Shown: piece by piece, positions 22,241 through 34,749 of the stretch | How positions within the stretch are numbered: the first letter of the stretch is position 1 | Layout: the number at the start of each line of letters is the position of its first letter | Assembly: GCA_029216955.1 (NCBI GenBank) | Contig: JANAVB010015600.1 | Location: 38,400,039 to 38,464,038, forward strand | Reading direction: 5' to 3' | DNA: 64,000 nucleotides | DNA from: Iris pallida | Taxonomy: Eukaryota; Streptophyta; Magnoliopsida; Asparagales; Iridaceae | Made by a program: the position numbers and the translations under genes | Notes under the pieces: generated by a model | Seen by the model: only the letters and a program-made list of their open reading frames with translations | Told to the model about the DNA's origin: nothing | Database searches by the model: none

Positions 22241-24210
22241 AGTGTTGTACTAATAGCACTAAGTATTATACTATTTTTATTAACTATATATATGGTAGAT
22301 AATTTCTATAACAAAATTTTGGACTAGGATAGATAGCTGTAATATCTTTGGCTAGTTAAATAAATTATTTGACTACACTATAGTTTTACAAAATATAGGT
22401 TTTAGCCTTAAATAATTTTTTGGAAGTATTTTGTTTCACTTAAATTATTTTGATAAGTTTCAGCCTAAAATATTATTTCTTGACAAAACTTGGAGTTTTT
22501 GCCCTAAAAAGCATTTATGGATTTTCTAGTGATTAATTAAATTATTTTAACTAAATAAAACTCTATTTTTTTAAGTATATAAAAATAATAGTTATATAAA
22601 ATTTTTATATATTTTATTTATCTAAAATTTCTTTGCTTTCCTCCAGTCCGTGACTAAAATTCCTTTTATCCTATTCCCTCGCCAATTCCATACTACCTCA
22701 TGTCCACCCTAGCTAAATTGATCGTCCCGGACCTATTCGAACTGTCCATGCCACTATCCGAGGTCTCCTAGTACAGTTATTGCACCAAAGTCGCAGTTTG
22801 TGCCACATTGATCATCGCAGCACACCAGGCGTCCTACCAGGCAAGACACCTTGCCATTTGCTGTTTAATTATTTTAGCTCATATTTCATGCATTATTTAT
22901 TTTCTTTATGCAAAATAAACTGTGGTACATGGCATAACTGTTAGAACTTACTGTTCATTTATATTTCCTGCTGTGTATTATTTTCTTACAAATTAAACCT
23001 AGATTTAAGGGACCACCTTGTGTGTTGCATTCATTGGCCTTGACACGTTGTACCATGAAGTTGTGTGTCGCATGTAGGACATGGAAGTGCATGATTGGCT
23101 GGCAACAAGTACGTACAAGCCGTGCGATAGAAAAAACCTCTAATAGAGATTGCATGTTAGTTTGACTTAGCGGTTATAGTGGTTTGTGTTGTGGATATAA
23201 CACAGTAGGCATTAGGCAGGGAGGATAATTCCTTAGCGTATGGGCTTCGATGAACTTCTCTTGTGACCCGGGCTCTCCGCTGGAGATACGGGGTTGATGA
23301 CCCATGATTACTGACGGCCACTGACGATTCTGCGGAACATCATGCTCTTACTGATGGGGCCTCTGGTGCCCAAGGGAGAACTATGCCGATCCTATTTAGC
23401 CAGGGTCCATGCGTAGGAAGGATTGTTCTTAACTATATTTCACTTAGAACGGTAGGCTACCCTATCCGTTGGTACGAGTACTTTTGGTTTGGGTACTTGT
23501 ATCTGACTGTAGCTTGGAACAATAACTTGTCGCGGATTAGTTCGTCACATCTTGTCCTTGTTTGGTTGTAGGTGTGACTTACTACTTCGATGAGAAGGTA
23601 TTGAACCTTGTTGGGGTCCGGATACCATATTGGATTCATAGCATGGAAAGATACGTTGCCATGAATTAGTTTACCATCTCCTGTCATTGTTTGGTTGGGG
23701 GAATGGTACGCTCGTTCAGTAGGTGCGTATTGGACCATGTTATAAATTCAATTGACTTATTTATTTAAGCAATATTTATTCAGTTTATATGGCATGATAT
23801 TATGTGTCTTGTTACGTCCCTCTGAGGACCTTGTTATCTCTCCAGGTGTGTGCTATTGTCTTTCGCAGGTGTTCTAGCTCTAGTCGTAATCATTGCTTCT
23901 TCTACGAGGATGATTGTATTTGGATCGTCTTCGCTTCGCTCGCCAAATTTATTTCTTTTCTCATGTATTTTTCCTTTACTTGTTGGTAGTGGATTTGTCT
24001 CCGCCCAACATATTGTATCAAGACAAATCATTATCATTATATGATATCTTTATTTATTTATTTTGTGTGGATGAGATTAGTTATGGTTCTACTGCATTTT
24101 ACAGCTTATGTATTTATACGAGATTTCCATATATTGGAGTATACTTCGTATGAATACAGCTGACATGTCTACGTTCTTAGTCCTACGTATTTTGGGACTG
24201 GAGCGTTACA

Positions 24211-25192
24211 TATTTTTATGGTGGCCCATGCAGGTCAAGATAAATTGTTTGGTTACTTTACCGTACCAAGCAAGCCTGCGTATATGATTAGAAGTCTAGG
24301 ATCTCATCCATATACTTGACCTCTTTTCTTGATTTTATCTACCGTTTGACTCATCAATTGCATCTTGCTTGCTTCCTTCCATCCCTATTCTTATCTTCCC
24401 TTCGTGCTTGCTAGAGATTGACCCTACTAGTTGGTTGTCCCAAAATACCATTAGTTTAATTCTTTAAGTTGGGTAGAATACCTTATGAACTAGCAACCCC
24501 TTTGACCTATTGACCTATATTAGCAAGCTTATTTAGATCCTAGAATCTAGAGGACCCAACCCGTCTAGCCAACCAAGGACATGGACAAGAAGACTATAGG
24601 ACGACTGTATGACTTAGAATCATTCTTCCTTCTTTAAATCTTAATCTCTCGTGCCTATGTATTACCATTTTGACTAATGATGCTAATATAGCCTAGTTTT
24701 TGCAAGCTTATTCTTTATCAAGTTTGTTCATGACATATGCTATTGAGCGCTCACTAACCTATTGTCTAATCAGAACCGGTGCATAATGGTCTGATCAACC
24801 AAGTGCACTTTGGTTCGCTTTTGCCTATTATTCTACGTGGATGGGGATATAGTTAAACTTGTCCTCTAGAGTCCCATCCGCGACTGCCTTGGCAACTCCT
24901 TTAAAAATTTTCGATCATCTTTGAACCACGTATTCGTATTCGATAACGCCTCCTTCGAACTCTATATTGCGTCGCCCTCTCCTATTTAGGAGGACGAAAG
25001 CGTCATACTAGAACTTCTTCTAAGCCTTCATATCGATTGTGACCATACCGTATTATTTTTTTCTATGATCAAGATCGTGATCTTTTACGGCATAATTTGT
25101 TATCGATTGTTTCCCATCGATACCCCCTTGTGTCTTCTCACCCCCTACTAATTTTTAATTTCGAGAACGAAATTCTTTTAAGTTGGGTAGGA
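24211..25192 (+). other. non-coding interior of the LARD-like element
   Basis: I find no gag, protease, RT, RNase H or integrase motif in any frame. The interior runs from the PBS-like motif to a polypurine-like tract (TTTTAAGTTGGGTAGGA) that abuts the 3' LTR. Confidence 0.8.
24219..24236 (+). promoter_or_regulatory. candidate primer-binding site of the LARD-like element
   Basis: TGGTGGCCCATGCAGGTC begins eight bases after the 5' LTR. It starts TGG, as a PBS pairing with a tRNA CCA end must. The complement GACCTGCATGGGCCACCA fits my memory of the 3' end of plant tRNA-Ile(AAU). The same 18 bases occur in the gypsy element, and 17 of 18 in the element at 34110. Confidence 0.6.
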
Positions 25193-28100
25193 TGTAAAAC
25201 TCCTAAAATTTATACTATTTTTTTATTATTGAATTTGGTACTGATTTAAAATTTTGTATTGTACGTCACGTAGTCGTATTTAACGTCGTGTGCGGAAGTT
25301 TATTTTTTTCGAATTTGCTCGACGAGTGCGAATATGTGCGAGCGTATATATTTTAGAAAAACATTTTTGTTCTATTTTTATAGTTTCAAATAATATAATA
25401 ATTAGTTTTGCTATCATTTCTAAGCTTATTATTCTTACGTCATTTCTAAAAGTTATTAATAATAAATAATATTTTCGTATACGAGAAAAACATAATTATG
25501 TAAAGAATATTTTTGCATACATATATTTCGTAATTATTTATTGGTCTATTTTAAATAGAAGTATAATTTTCGAGATTTAATAATATTAATATTTTATTGT
25601 TCAAAAAGATATTTAAAAATATTTATTATTTTCGAAATTATTATTATTGATATTTTGAAAAAAATATCTAGAAGTTATTGTGGCCATTTAAATCTTGATT
25701 TGATTTTTGAATTTATTTAAATAGTTAAATATTTGAAATTTGATTATCCCATTTGATTTTTAAACTAAAAATTTAATTAGATTTAAATAGAATTTATATT
25801 TGGATTTGGATTTGAATAAAGTAGAAAATTATCTAATGGGGGTTTTAAACTATTCTAGTTCTTATCCAATTGGGAATTCCCACATCCTATAAATAGGTAG
25901 GTACTCCTCCATAATTCCACAAGCCAAATAATTTCTCCACAAATATTCGTGTATCGTGTCTGTGCCCGTGTCCTCTTCCCATCCACTATAACTTCTATTA
26001 TATTTACATATTTCCGTAATCATGTCCGACACACCGGACATATTCGTTCATAAATTCTAACTCTCACGTGCAGCCCTCCGTGTCGACAACTCCTCCGTGT
26101 CAATGCCACCGCCCCACGTCGCCATCGGCGAACCCCTACTCCAGCCACCAGCCATTCCGACTCCCCTCGGCCACCCGATCCGCCCCGACTACTACAGGCT
26201 CACCACCACCATAACCGTCACCACCACCGCAGCCCTCACCAATCCATCACCAACCCGTCATCGTCACCCCGGCGGTCGCCCAACCCTCGGCCACCGCCAC
26301 CAGTGGACAACTCCACCACCGCCAAGACCATCACCAACACCATCACCAACAAAAAAATTAGGTCGAGAAATCACCTGACTTTCGGCCTCGTACCGCTGCG
26401 TCGGCGAAACCCCCTGAGTACCAGCACTCACCGAACGCATCCATCTCCGTCAGCCGCCTCCGGCCGCCGCCCCACCAGAACCCCGCGTCCGCCGTAGCTA
26501 GGAACCTCCCGTCCGCCGTAGCTAGGAACCTCCCGTCCGCCATGACCAGCTTACCACAGCGGCCCCTGGCGATTCGCCACCGCCACGGCCAGCCACCCCT
26601 CTCATCCAAACCCTCCGCATCCTCCAGCCCAACGAACCCCATCCGCCGTGCCTGGAGTGCCGCCGACCCTTGTCGTCGACTGGAGCCGCGTGAACCCACA
26701 GCGCCGATCCACCATCTCTCGCGTACAACCCTAGCCGCTCGTCGCCAAACCCCGACCAGCTCGGTCCCGAACTCCCCCTTCGGCCTCTCTCTCCTCCTCC
26801 ACCGCGTTCCGCCGCCCTTGCCGCCTTAGCCGTCCCTCCGTCGCGCTCCTGCTCCACCGACCTTTTCTGCCGAGCTCCGCCAACCCTCGCCAGAAGACCC
26901 CCCGACTTCCTCTCTCCGACCGTATCCTTTTCCCCTTCTCGCCGCCGATCCCTCCGCTCCTCTGCCGAGACCACCCGTAAGCCTCCGCCGCCTCTTCCAC
27001 CAGACCGCCACCCCGATCTCTCCCTCTCTCCATCGCTCTCTCTCTCAGCTCTCTCCCTCTCCCTTCTCTAAATGCCATTTGTTTTTGTTGTTGTTGTTTT
27101 GTTGTTTTTTTTGTTTTGTTTTTTTATGGTTGCTGTGTTCTCCTCGAGGAAAACCACAGGTCCACAGCAGAGCTGCTATTTTTTATATATATTATTTTAT
27201 ATTATTTTGTTTTTTAGATTAATAATATTATTAAGGTTATTATTGTTATTATTATTATTATCACTATTATTATTTCATTAGTATTATTATTGTTATTATT
27301 ATTAATTTTATTATTATTATTATTGCTGTTGATGTTGTTATTTTAATTATGTGATTTTATCTTGTTATACAGTATGCAATGGTGGTTGAAAAATACTTTG
27401 ATAATAATAATAATAATAATTATTATTATTAAAATTATTATTATCTTTGTTAGTGTTTTACTAATAGCACTAATTATTATACTATTTTTATTAACTATAT
27501 ATATGGTAGATAATTTCTATAACAAAATTTTGGACTAGGATAGATGGCTGTAATATCTTTGGCTAGTTAAATAAATTATTTGACTACACTATAGTTTTAC
27601 AAAATATAGGTTTTAGCCTTAAATAATTTTTTGGAAGTATTTTGTTTCACTTTAGTTATTTTGATAAGTTTCAGCCTAAAATATTATTTCTTGACAAAAC
27701 TTGGAGTTTTTGCCCTAAAAAGCATTTATGGATTTTCTAGTGATTAATTAAATTATTTTAACTAAATAAAACTCTATTTTTTTAAGTATATAAAAATAAT
27801 AGTTATATAAAATTTTTATATATTTTATTTATCTAAAATTTCTTCGCTTTCCTCCAGTCCGTGACTAAAATTCCTTTTATCGTATTTCCTCGCCAATTCC
27901 ATACTATCTCATGTCCACCCTAGCTAAATTGACCGTCCCGGACCCATTGGAACTGTCCATGCCACTAACCGAGGTCCCCTAGTACAGTTATTGCACCAAA
28001 GTCGCAGTTTGTGCCACATTGATCATCGCAGCACACCAGGCGTCCTACTAGGTAAGACACCTTGCCATTTGCTGTTTAATTATTTTAGCTCATATTTCAT

Positions 28101-29420
28101 GCATTATTTATTTTCTTTATGCAAAATAAACTATGATACATGGCATAACTGTTAGAACTTACTGTTCATTTATATTTCCTGCTGTATATTATTTTCTTAC
28201 AAATTAAACCTAGATTTAAGGGACCACCTTGTGTGTTGCATTCATTGGCCTTGACACGTTGTACTACGAAGTTTTGTGTCGTATGTAGGACATGGAAGTG
28301 CGTGATTGGCTGGCCACCAGTACGTACAAGCCGTGCAATAGGAATAATCGCTAATAGAGATTGCATGTTAGTTTGACTTAGCAGTTATAGTAGTTTGTTT
28401 TGTGGATATAACGCAGTAGGCATTGGGCGGGGAGGACAATTCCTTAGCGTATGGGCTTCGATGCACTTCCCTTGTGACCCGGACTCTCCGCTGGAGATAC
28501 GGGGTTGATGACCCATGATTACTGACGACCACTGACGATTCTGCGGAACGTCGTGCTCTTACTGATGGGGCCTCTGATGCCCAAGGGGGAACTATGTCGA
28601 TCCTATTTAGCCAGGGCCCATACGTAGGAAGGATTGTTCTTAACTACATTTCACTTAGAATGGTAGGCTACCCTATCGTTAGGTACGAGTACTTTTGGTT
28701 TGGGTACTTGTATCTGACCGTAGCTTGGAATAATAACTTGTCGCGGATTAGTTCGTCACATCTTGTCCTTGTTTGGTTGTAGGTGTGACTTACTACTTCG
28801 ATGAGAAGGTATTGAACCTTATTGGGGTTCGGATACCATATTGGATTCATAGCATGGAAAGATACGTCGCCGTGAATTAGTTTACCATCTTCTGTCCTTG
28901 TTTGGTTGGGGGATGGTATGCTCGTTCAGTAGGTGCGTATTGGACCATGTTATAAATTCAATTGACTTATTTATTTGAGCAATATTTATTCAATTTATAT
29001 GGCATGATATTATGTGTTTTGTTACGTTCCTCTGAGGACTTGGTTGTCTCTCCAGGTGCGTGCTATTGTCTTTCGCAGGTGTTCTAGCTCTAGTCGTGAT
29101 CATTGCTTCTTCTACGAGGATGATTGCATTTGGATCGTCTTCGCTTCGCTCGCCAAATTTATTTCTTTTTTCATGTATTTTTCCTTCACTTGTTGGTAGT
29201 GGATTTGTCTCCGCCCAACATATTGTTTCAAGATAAATCATTATCATTATATGATATCTTTATTCATTTATTTTGTGTGGATGAGATTAGTTAGGGTTCT
29301 ACTGCATTTTACAGCTTATGTATTTATACGAGATTTCCATATATTGGAGTATACTTCGTATGAATACAGCTGGCATGTCTACGTTCTTAGTCCTACGTAT
29401 TTTGGGACTGGGGCTTTACA
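25193..29420 (+). repeat. 3' LTR of the LARD-like element
   Basis: It is collinear with the 5' LTR over its whole length, from TGTAAAACTCC to GGGCTTTACA, with point differences and small indels. These include a duplicated CGTCCGCCGTAGCTAGGAAC segment near 26490-26540. TATAAATAG lies at 25888-25896. Confidence 0.92.
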
Positions 29421-30937
29421 GGTAGTCTGGGATCCATTAACAGAGCTTAGCATATTCTTCAGAGATCTTTGTTCTTACAAGTTGCTCGTCGATCGTTTAG
29501 AGAAGCAAGAGAAGGACATTGTGGTAACACTTTGCAAACTTGAGAGAGTTTTTCCTCCTGCATTCTTTGACTCAATGGAGCATTTGTCAATTCATCTTAT
29601 CCATGAGGCTCTTGTTGCTGGACCTGTCGGTTATCGTTGGATGTACCCGTTCGAGCGACAGTTGAACCACCTCAAGAGGAAGGTAAAAAATAAGGCACGG
29701 GTGGAGGGTTCTATTTGTGAAGCATATGTCCTTGAGGAGATTTCAAACTTCTGTTCCATGTATTTTCAGCCTCATATTGCTACAAACAGAACAAGGGCTC
29801 CCAGAAATGACGTTGGCTATAAAGGTGGTATCGAGGCAAAGCTGAAAGTATTTACTGCCTACGGAAAACTATTTGGTAAAATAAAAAAAGATGTCTAAAT
29901 GACAACGAGGTTAGCGCTGCAATGTTATATGTATTGCTCAACTGCGACGAAGAAGAAGTGGACAAGCTAGAGGGGTAAGTAAAATTATTTCGCTTGCTTC
30001 GTTGCTTTTGAATATAACTAATATTCATATGCTTCGTTGCTTTTCAGCTTTTTTAAGGATGAGGTAACGTCCAACAATCCGTACGCAACCGAGGAGGAAG
30101 TAGAACAGCAAATGAGACTTTATTTTCCTTTTTGGTTGAGAGCATATGTACGGATATCTTCACAATTTACTTTTTCTGTACATTTATACTTGAACATAAT
30201 AATTAAGTTAGCATCGTTTATATGGTATTTAGGTTGATCGTTCGGAGGCAATCCTTGAGAATGAGTATATTAAAACTCTAGCTAAGGGGCCAATTTATCA
30301 AGTGAAGACCTGGCCAAGTTACTACGTAAATGGTTTCAGGTTCAAGTCAACAAATGCTCGAATAAGAGACAACTTCTTGGATTTGGATTCTACGAAGAAT
30401 AGCTGTTTGTGCATAAAATCTTCAAACTACAAAGACGTCGACCCAGACAATGACTTCTTTGGCATCTTACGGGAGATTGTGTTACTGACATACAATTATG
30501 CTATAGAACCTTGTAAGATTGTCTTGTTCAGATGTGACTGGTTCGATCCGATCCAGGGTCGAGGTTGGAGAGTTGACAAACATGGTCTTGTTGACATAAA
30601 TTATCGCCGTCGATATCAAGCTTATGAGCCGTTTGTTCTAGCAAGCCAGGCTCAGCTAGTTTACTTTACCAGCTATCCAAAACGAGGAGAGGGAGATCAG
30701 ATTGGTGGGCAGTCTGTAAGACTAAAGCTCAAAATACCTTCGATGTCGACGAGATAGCTTATTAGGAAGACGAACTACCTCTTATTACAAATATTATCGA
30801 TGTGGACTCAACGGAAGTTTCTCATAACATGTTTCATCAATTGGAAGAGGTAGAAGTATCAGAAGAGGAAGAGGAAGTTGATAGAAGTAAAGAGGAAGAG
30901 GAAGAGGAAGAGGAACAAGATGAATTTTCAGAAGAGG
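29421..30937 (+). pseudogene. CACTA-B transposase tnp2, second part (DUF4218 and DUF4216 regions)
   Basis: Reading resumes with WDPLTELSIFFRDLC, then LEKQEKDIVVTLCKLERVF, HLSIHLIHEA and GYRWMYPFERQLNHLK, all DUF4218 features of TNP2. After a likely frameshift at about 29890 and an intron beginning GTAAGT at about 29974, FFKDEVTSNNPYATEEE follows. After another intron, WPSYYVNGFRFKS, ILREIVLLTY, LFRCDWFDP and LASQAQLVYF mark DUF4216. The end is an acidic EEEEE-rich tail near 30937. It continues the gene cut at 20005; one TSD copy removed, the frame joins exactly (GAATTATTACCGCCGGTAGTC). Frameshifts make it non-functional. Confidence 0.87.
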
Positions 30938-31170
30938 ATTGAATATGTTTAATTTTCAGATGTAGTATGGTTTACTTTTGTTTTTTCAGATGTAGTATGG
31001 TTTACTTTTGTTTTAGCGACGTTAATAAGCGACGTTTTCAGATGTAGTATGGTTTACTTTTGTTTTTTTCAGATATAGTATGGTTTACTTAGCGACGTTC
31101 CCTGGCTGTAGTATGTTATACTTTTATTTTTTTAAGATGTAGTATGGTATACTTCTGTATTTTTTCAGAT

Positions 31171-33050
31171 ATGGCTCGACGTGGATCATTTGGTTCCAGT
31201 GCTGGTGGGAGTCGACGAGCCCGACAGTCTCCATCTACCACTCCTACTGACTCCTCATCCCCCCGCACTCCAGTATACACTAGCGGTCTAGTCGCCGGCA
31301 GTATCTCCATACCCGGCTCTAGCAGTTCGAGGCTAGGACGTTCTTCTTCTACGCAGCCAGTACCGTCGAGTATTCCAGAGGTCGACCCTACTATTGAGGA
31401 GCAGGCCGAGGCCGAGGCCCACGTCGAGGTCGACGGCGATGGCGAGGCCCACACCGAGGGCGAGGGCGAGGCCGAGGGCGAGGGCGAGGCCGAGGGGCAG
31501 GCTGCGGGCAGGGGCAGGGGCAGGGGGCGGGACAGGGGCATAGTACAGCTCCTATTTGAGACAGATTCGCCGTGTCGCCCGGAGGGGGATCTGAGGTTGG
31601 AGATTTGGGCCTGTACTCGGACCAGGCGGTAAGTAAAATTGTTGCATTAATTTGTTTAAATTTATTATAAACTTGTTTAATAAATTTTAATTTCTATTTT
31701 ATAGGTATTATCCTTCCTCCATACACCGGTCGCTAGGTACATTCCTGCGACAGAACTACGGGGGGCCCTGTATCAACTGGAGGGATGTCCCGGCCGACAG
31801 GAAGGCCTTCTGGTTTGAGCACTTTTTGGTACATAAAAGTTTATTTCCTTTTAACATTTAGTATGTTATGTTATAACTTATGTACTTCTATGATTTTTCA
31901 GCGGACTTACTTCTTCCCTCTCCATCGCGCCGTTGTTGTCGATGCTATATTTTCCAGCGTCGCCAGCAAGCTCATTAGGGATGCGATCATCGACCAAAAG
32001 GATCGCGACCGCCGGGGAGAGCATATTTAGGGTTGGATCTCTGCCGCCGACTGGGCGGTAATGAAAAGGAGATTCGAGGAGGAAGCCTACAAAGAGAAGT
32101 CCGCGAAGTTTAAAAGAACGCGACAGGCGGGGTCGCAGTGGTGTGGTGGATCAAGGTCCATCATGGATTTCTTCACCCATATGGTACATATCTTGCCATA
32201 TATCCATAATTAATACTTTATAGTAATATATTTCTTTCAACTTAACTGACAAATCATATAATAATTTCGTAACAGGTTGAATCGAGAGAAGACCCGAATA
32301 TGGTGACCTTGTTCCTCGCCACGCACACGAAGGTGGAGCGGTTCGTAGACGACAAGGCCCGGGACACTTACGTATGTTTTAATTAATGCTAGTTCATTAA
32401 TATTAATTTTAGTTACGTAGAAAATTCATATAGATGTTATTTCTAGGCCGAGTTTTAGAAGTTTTACTTAATACTAGTGTATTAGTATTAGTTTTTAGCG
32501 ACCACGTGAGAATTCATATAGATGTTATTTCTAGGCCGAGTTTTTGAGGCTTAGGGAGGCCGGGCTGACACGGTCAGAGGGAGCTGGTGCTAGCACTTCC
32601 CAGCAGCCCCCGACCGCCGCAGCTCAGTCAGATGACGAGCTGTGAATGAGGGCCGTTGGTGGCATGCATAGGGGTACGTACTATGGTACGGGCTCCTATG
32701 GTACCTTCATTGTGTCACGGGCCTCTACGACCGCCACTAGTGTGCCCGGCCCCACACATACTGAGGAGTCGCTCCGCCAGCAGCAGAGTGACGTCCTTGC
32801 GCAGATCGCAGCTCTGCATGACGAGATGCAGCAGAGGATGGGGGCACCGCATACAGATGATTCTGCGCTCATCTCACGCTTTGAGAGGCTGAAGGAGACT
32901 ACGGAGGCGCTGCAACAGATGACCCGCGCTACGTAGGAGGCTACGCAGTGGTTGGTCGAGCAGATACAGCATTTACAGGAGATGGCTTCGGAGCGACCGT
33001 CTGTTGGTACGTCGGGAGCATCGTCTACATCCGGCGGTGCACGGTAGGAC
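31171..33050 (+). pseudogene. CACTA-B second gene, plant transposase (Ptta/En/Spm, TNPA-like), with introns
   Basis: The ATG at 31171 opens a Ser/Arg-rich N-terminus followed by an acidic AEGEGEAEGEG tract and a GRGRGRG stretch. The exon ends at 31628 before GTAAGT and the next begins at 31705. Across exons come RYYPSSIHRSLGTFLRQNYGG, NWRDVPADRKAFWFEHF, SAADWAVMKRRFEEEAYK, KFKRTRQAGSQ and GGSRSIMDFFTHM, then FLATHTKVERFVDDKARDTY. This is the conserved plant-transposase domain, thought to bind subterminal repeats. The C-terminus is coiled-coil-like (RQQQSDVLAQIAALHDEMQQ). An in-frame TAG near 32028 and further stops near 32642, 32936 and 33046 suggest decay, unless splicing differs. Confidence 0.8.
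32371..32545 (+). repeat. tandem duplication spanning an intron 3' end in the CACTA-B second gene
   Basis: An about 85-90-base unit containing AATTCATATAGATGTTATTT, CTAGGCCGAGTTTT and TTAATACTAGT-like sequence occurs twice in a row. Each copy carries a TTTCTAG splice acceptor followed by GCCGAGTTTT. Only the second continues into open exon sequence. Confidence 0.75.
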
Positions 33051-33509
33051 ATGTTCATCCACCTGTTGTTACCGGAGGAGTATTAGACGATCCTGACGTT
33101 GCGACGGCAGTCATCTGGTTGCGCTCCTCCTCCAGTACCGGGTCCAGCTCCAGCTCCAGGCGATCAGTAGTTTTGTTTTTGCATTTTTGGACTGTGCTAT
33201 ATTTTTGACTTTGTACGTATTTGGGGATATTCAGTTTTTTCGATGAGGATATTGAGTTTGTACGTATTTGGGGATATTGATTTGGTTTGTTCAGGATATT
33301 ATATATTGACATTGTTCATTGCGGATAGTATTTTTTCTTTATATTTTTGTATATTCTGGAATATATTGTGCGTGCCGGTGTTGAGTGTTCACCGAGGGGG
33401 TCGGCGAACCCAGGGATTGGATTCTGTATTTTGTATCTTGTATTCTGTATTTTGGCTCAGGCTCCAGCTCTATTTGTATTTTGGAACCTTTTTTATATAT
33501 TTTTTCAAC

Positions 33510-33925
33510 TTAGCGACGTTTTTAGTGACGTTAGTATTCGTCGTTAATTTTTAGCGACGTTAATAAATGTCGCTAAAAGCGTCGCTAAATGCTGACGTGG
33601 CAACACGTGGCACAATAATCTGATGTCAGCTCGTCGTTGCCAAAATGTCGCAACAGTGTCACTAAACGGCGACCATACGATAACGTTGCCATATACGTCG
33701 CTAATTAGCGTCAACGATCAAACGTCGCAAATAACATCGCTAGTTAGCGACGTTAATAACGTCACCAAATAACGTCGCCCTCGTGACGTTTTGCGATATT
33801 TTCTCGTTTAGCGACACATTTTTTTTCTGTCGTTTCTAAAACGTCGCCCAAAACGTCGCTAAATCACTTAGCGACATTTTCATCGAGTTTAGCGACGTTA
33901 TGTAACGTCGCTAATCTGACAAAAT
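33510..33925. repeat. right subterminal GCGACGT repeats of CACTA-B
   Basis: TTAGCGACGTT, AACGTCGCTAA, GTGACGTT and relatives recur in both orientations up to the right TIR, matching the left array at 17206-17400. Confidence 0.9.
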
Positions 33926-33934
33926 TTTGTAGTG

Positions 33935-34109
33935 TGTTATTGCCATCATCAATTCCTTTCTATGTAGCATTTATGGAGAAGGAACATAGACACCTTTAGA
34001 GCTGGTAAACAGGAACTAACTCCTTCTCCGTTGATATTAACTGGAGATATCATTTGGGCAGAGGTAGAGGATTTGCCGACTGTAAATAAAGATCCGAGTT
34101 TAGGCCATC
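33935..34109 (+). pseudogene. CACTA-A tnp2, continuation after CACTA-B
   Basis: Translation gives CHHQFL, a stop, then LWRRNIDTFRAGKQE, PSPLILTGDIIWAEVEDLP. This is the segment that follows the CFFDCHRxFL motif in TNP2 proteins. It fits directly onto the GEKAFF end at 17182. The FRAG motif matches the last residues kept in CACTA-B before its internal deletion. The reading frame is cut again at 34110 by an LTR element, and I did not find the next part. Confidence 0.82.
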
Positions 34110-34744
34110 TGTCACGACCTGTACCCGGTTTTCGGATGCGAGCTCGTGAGCAAGCCAGCTACGTATCGAGCGGACTCCAGCCCGACTCGAGTACGTATAA
34201 GCTGTCAAGGTCATGGTATCATGTCTAATCTAAACTATATCTCAATCCACAGGAATCATATAAACAAGAATGAACAAGTATGGGTCATGGTCTGCAGCCC
34301 ATTAACATATTGTTCGATTAGACTCCAAGAATGATATGAGTCTATAAATAAGCAGAGTATATCATGGCATAGAATATAAAGTACGAGAGGATAATAAAGA
34401 AATATCACAAGCAAATACCTGTATCCCTGCAGGTGTAATCACTACCATCATGAGCCGCTAACTAACTCTATGAAATCAGCTACCTGAAGAGATCATCAGG
34501 TCCTCAGGGGATATAGTAAGATACATAAAAATATGCCTATATAACAGTTTAATCATGTAATGATATAAACAGGGTATAAACAGGAATAGACATGAGACTG
34601 ACATATAGCTACTGACAGGTAACTATGAACACGGACACTGGATCAACTATGCATAAATGAACTGCTGGAAGAACAAGTAAAGGAGAGATCAATGGAATAT
34701 CAACCCTCACCCCGAATGTGGACTCGCAGGTCAGTTTCAAGACA
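34110..34744 (-). repeat. 3' LTR (short or truncated) of the element at 34110
   Basis: Nearly identical to 35308-35943 over about 635 bases, from TGTCACGA to CAGTTTCAAGACA. It then meets the polypurine-like tract. It lacks the additional tandem units and promoter part present in the other copy, so it is either truncated or recombined. Confidence 0.7.
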
Positions 34745-34749
34745 AGTCA

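Larger units (their letters stand above)
20005..24210 (+). repeat. 5' LTR of the LARD-like element
   Basis: Starts TGTAAAACCCC and ends GAGCGTTACA. TATAAATAG at 20698 places the U3/R border near 20730, leaving an about 3.5-kb R-U5. That part holds a GC-rich Pro/Thr-coding-like segment (20880-21860), TAT/TTA trinucleotide tracts (22010-22240) and AT-rich sequence. The 200-residue ORF at 20878-21480 is not kept open in the 3' LTR, so no protein is claimed. Confidence 0.9.
20005..29420 (+). mobile_element. non-autonomous LTR retrotransposon with giant LTRs (LARD-like)
   Basis: Two direct repeats (20005-24210, 4206 bp; 25193-29420, 4228 bp) begin TGTAAAAC and end TTACA, and the perfect TSD GGTAG flanks them. 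The interior is only 982 bp and has no gag or pol. A PBS-like motif lies at 24219-24236. A polypurine-like tract with the gypsy-style context TTCGAGAACGAAATTC ends just before 25193, so the element is plus-oriented. In the first about 140 bases the two LTRs differ at roughly nine sites, so the insertion is not recent. It resembles a large retrotransposon derivative, but the LTRs are long and the interior is much shorter than usual. Confidence 0.92.
17183..33934 (+). mobile_element. CACTA transposon B, inserted in tnp2 of CACTA-A
   Basis: The left end TACTACTAAAATATGC and the right end (reverse complement CACTACAAAATTTTGTC) are imperfect TIRs that share ACTAC and converge on GCGACGT. Flanks are TTT (17180-17182) and TGT (33935-33937), a 3-bp TSD with one change. 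Removing the element and one TSD copy restores the tnp2 frame of CACTA-A. Both ends carry arrays of GCGACGTT and CGTCGCTA. Inside are a G-rich leader, a tnp2 gene with DUF4218 and DUF4216 parts, and a second gene of the plant-transposase (TNPA-like) type. The 16.75-kb span includes a 9.4-kb LTR element. Confidence 0.88.
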
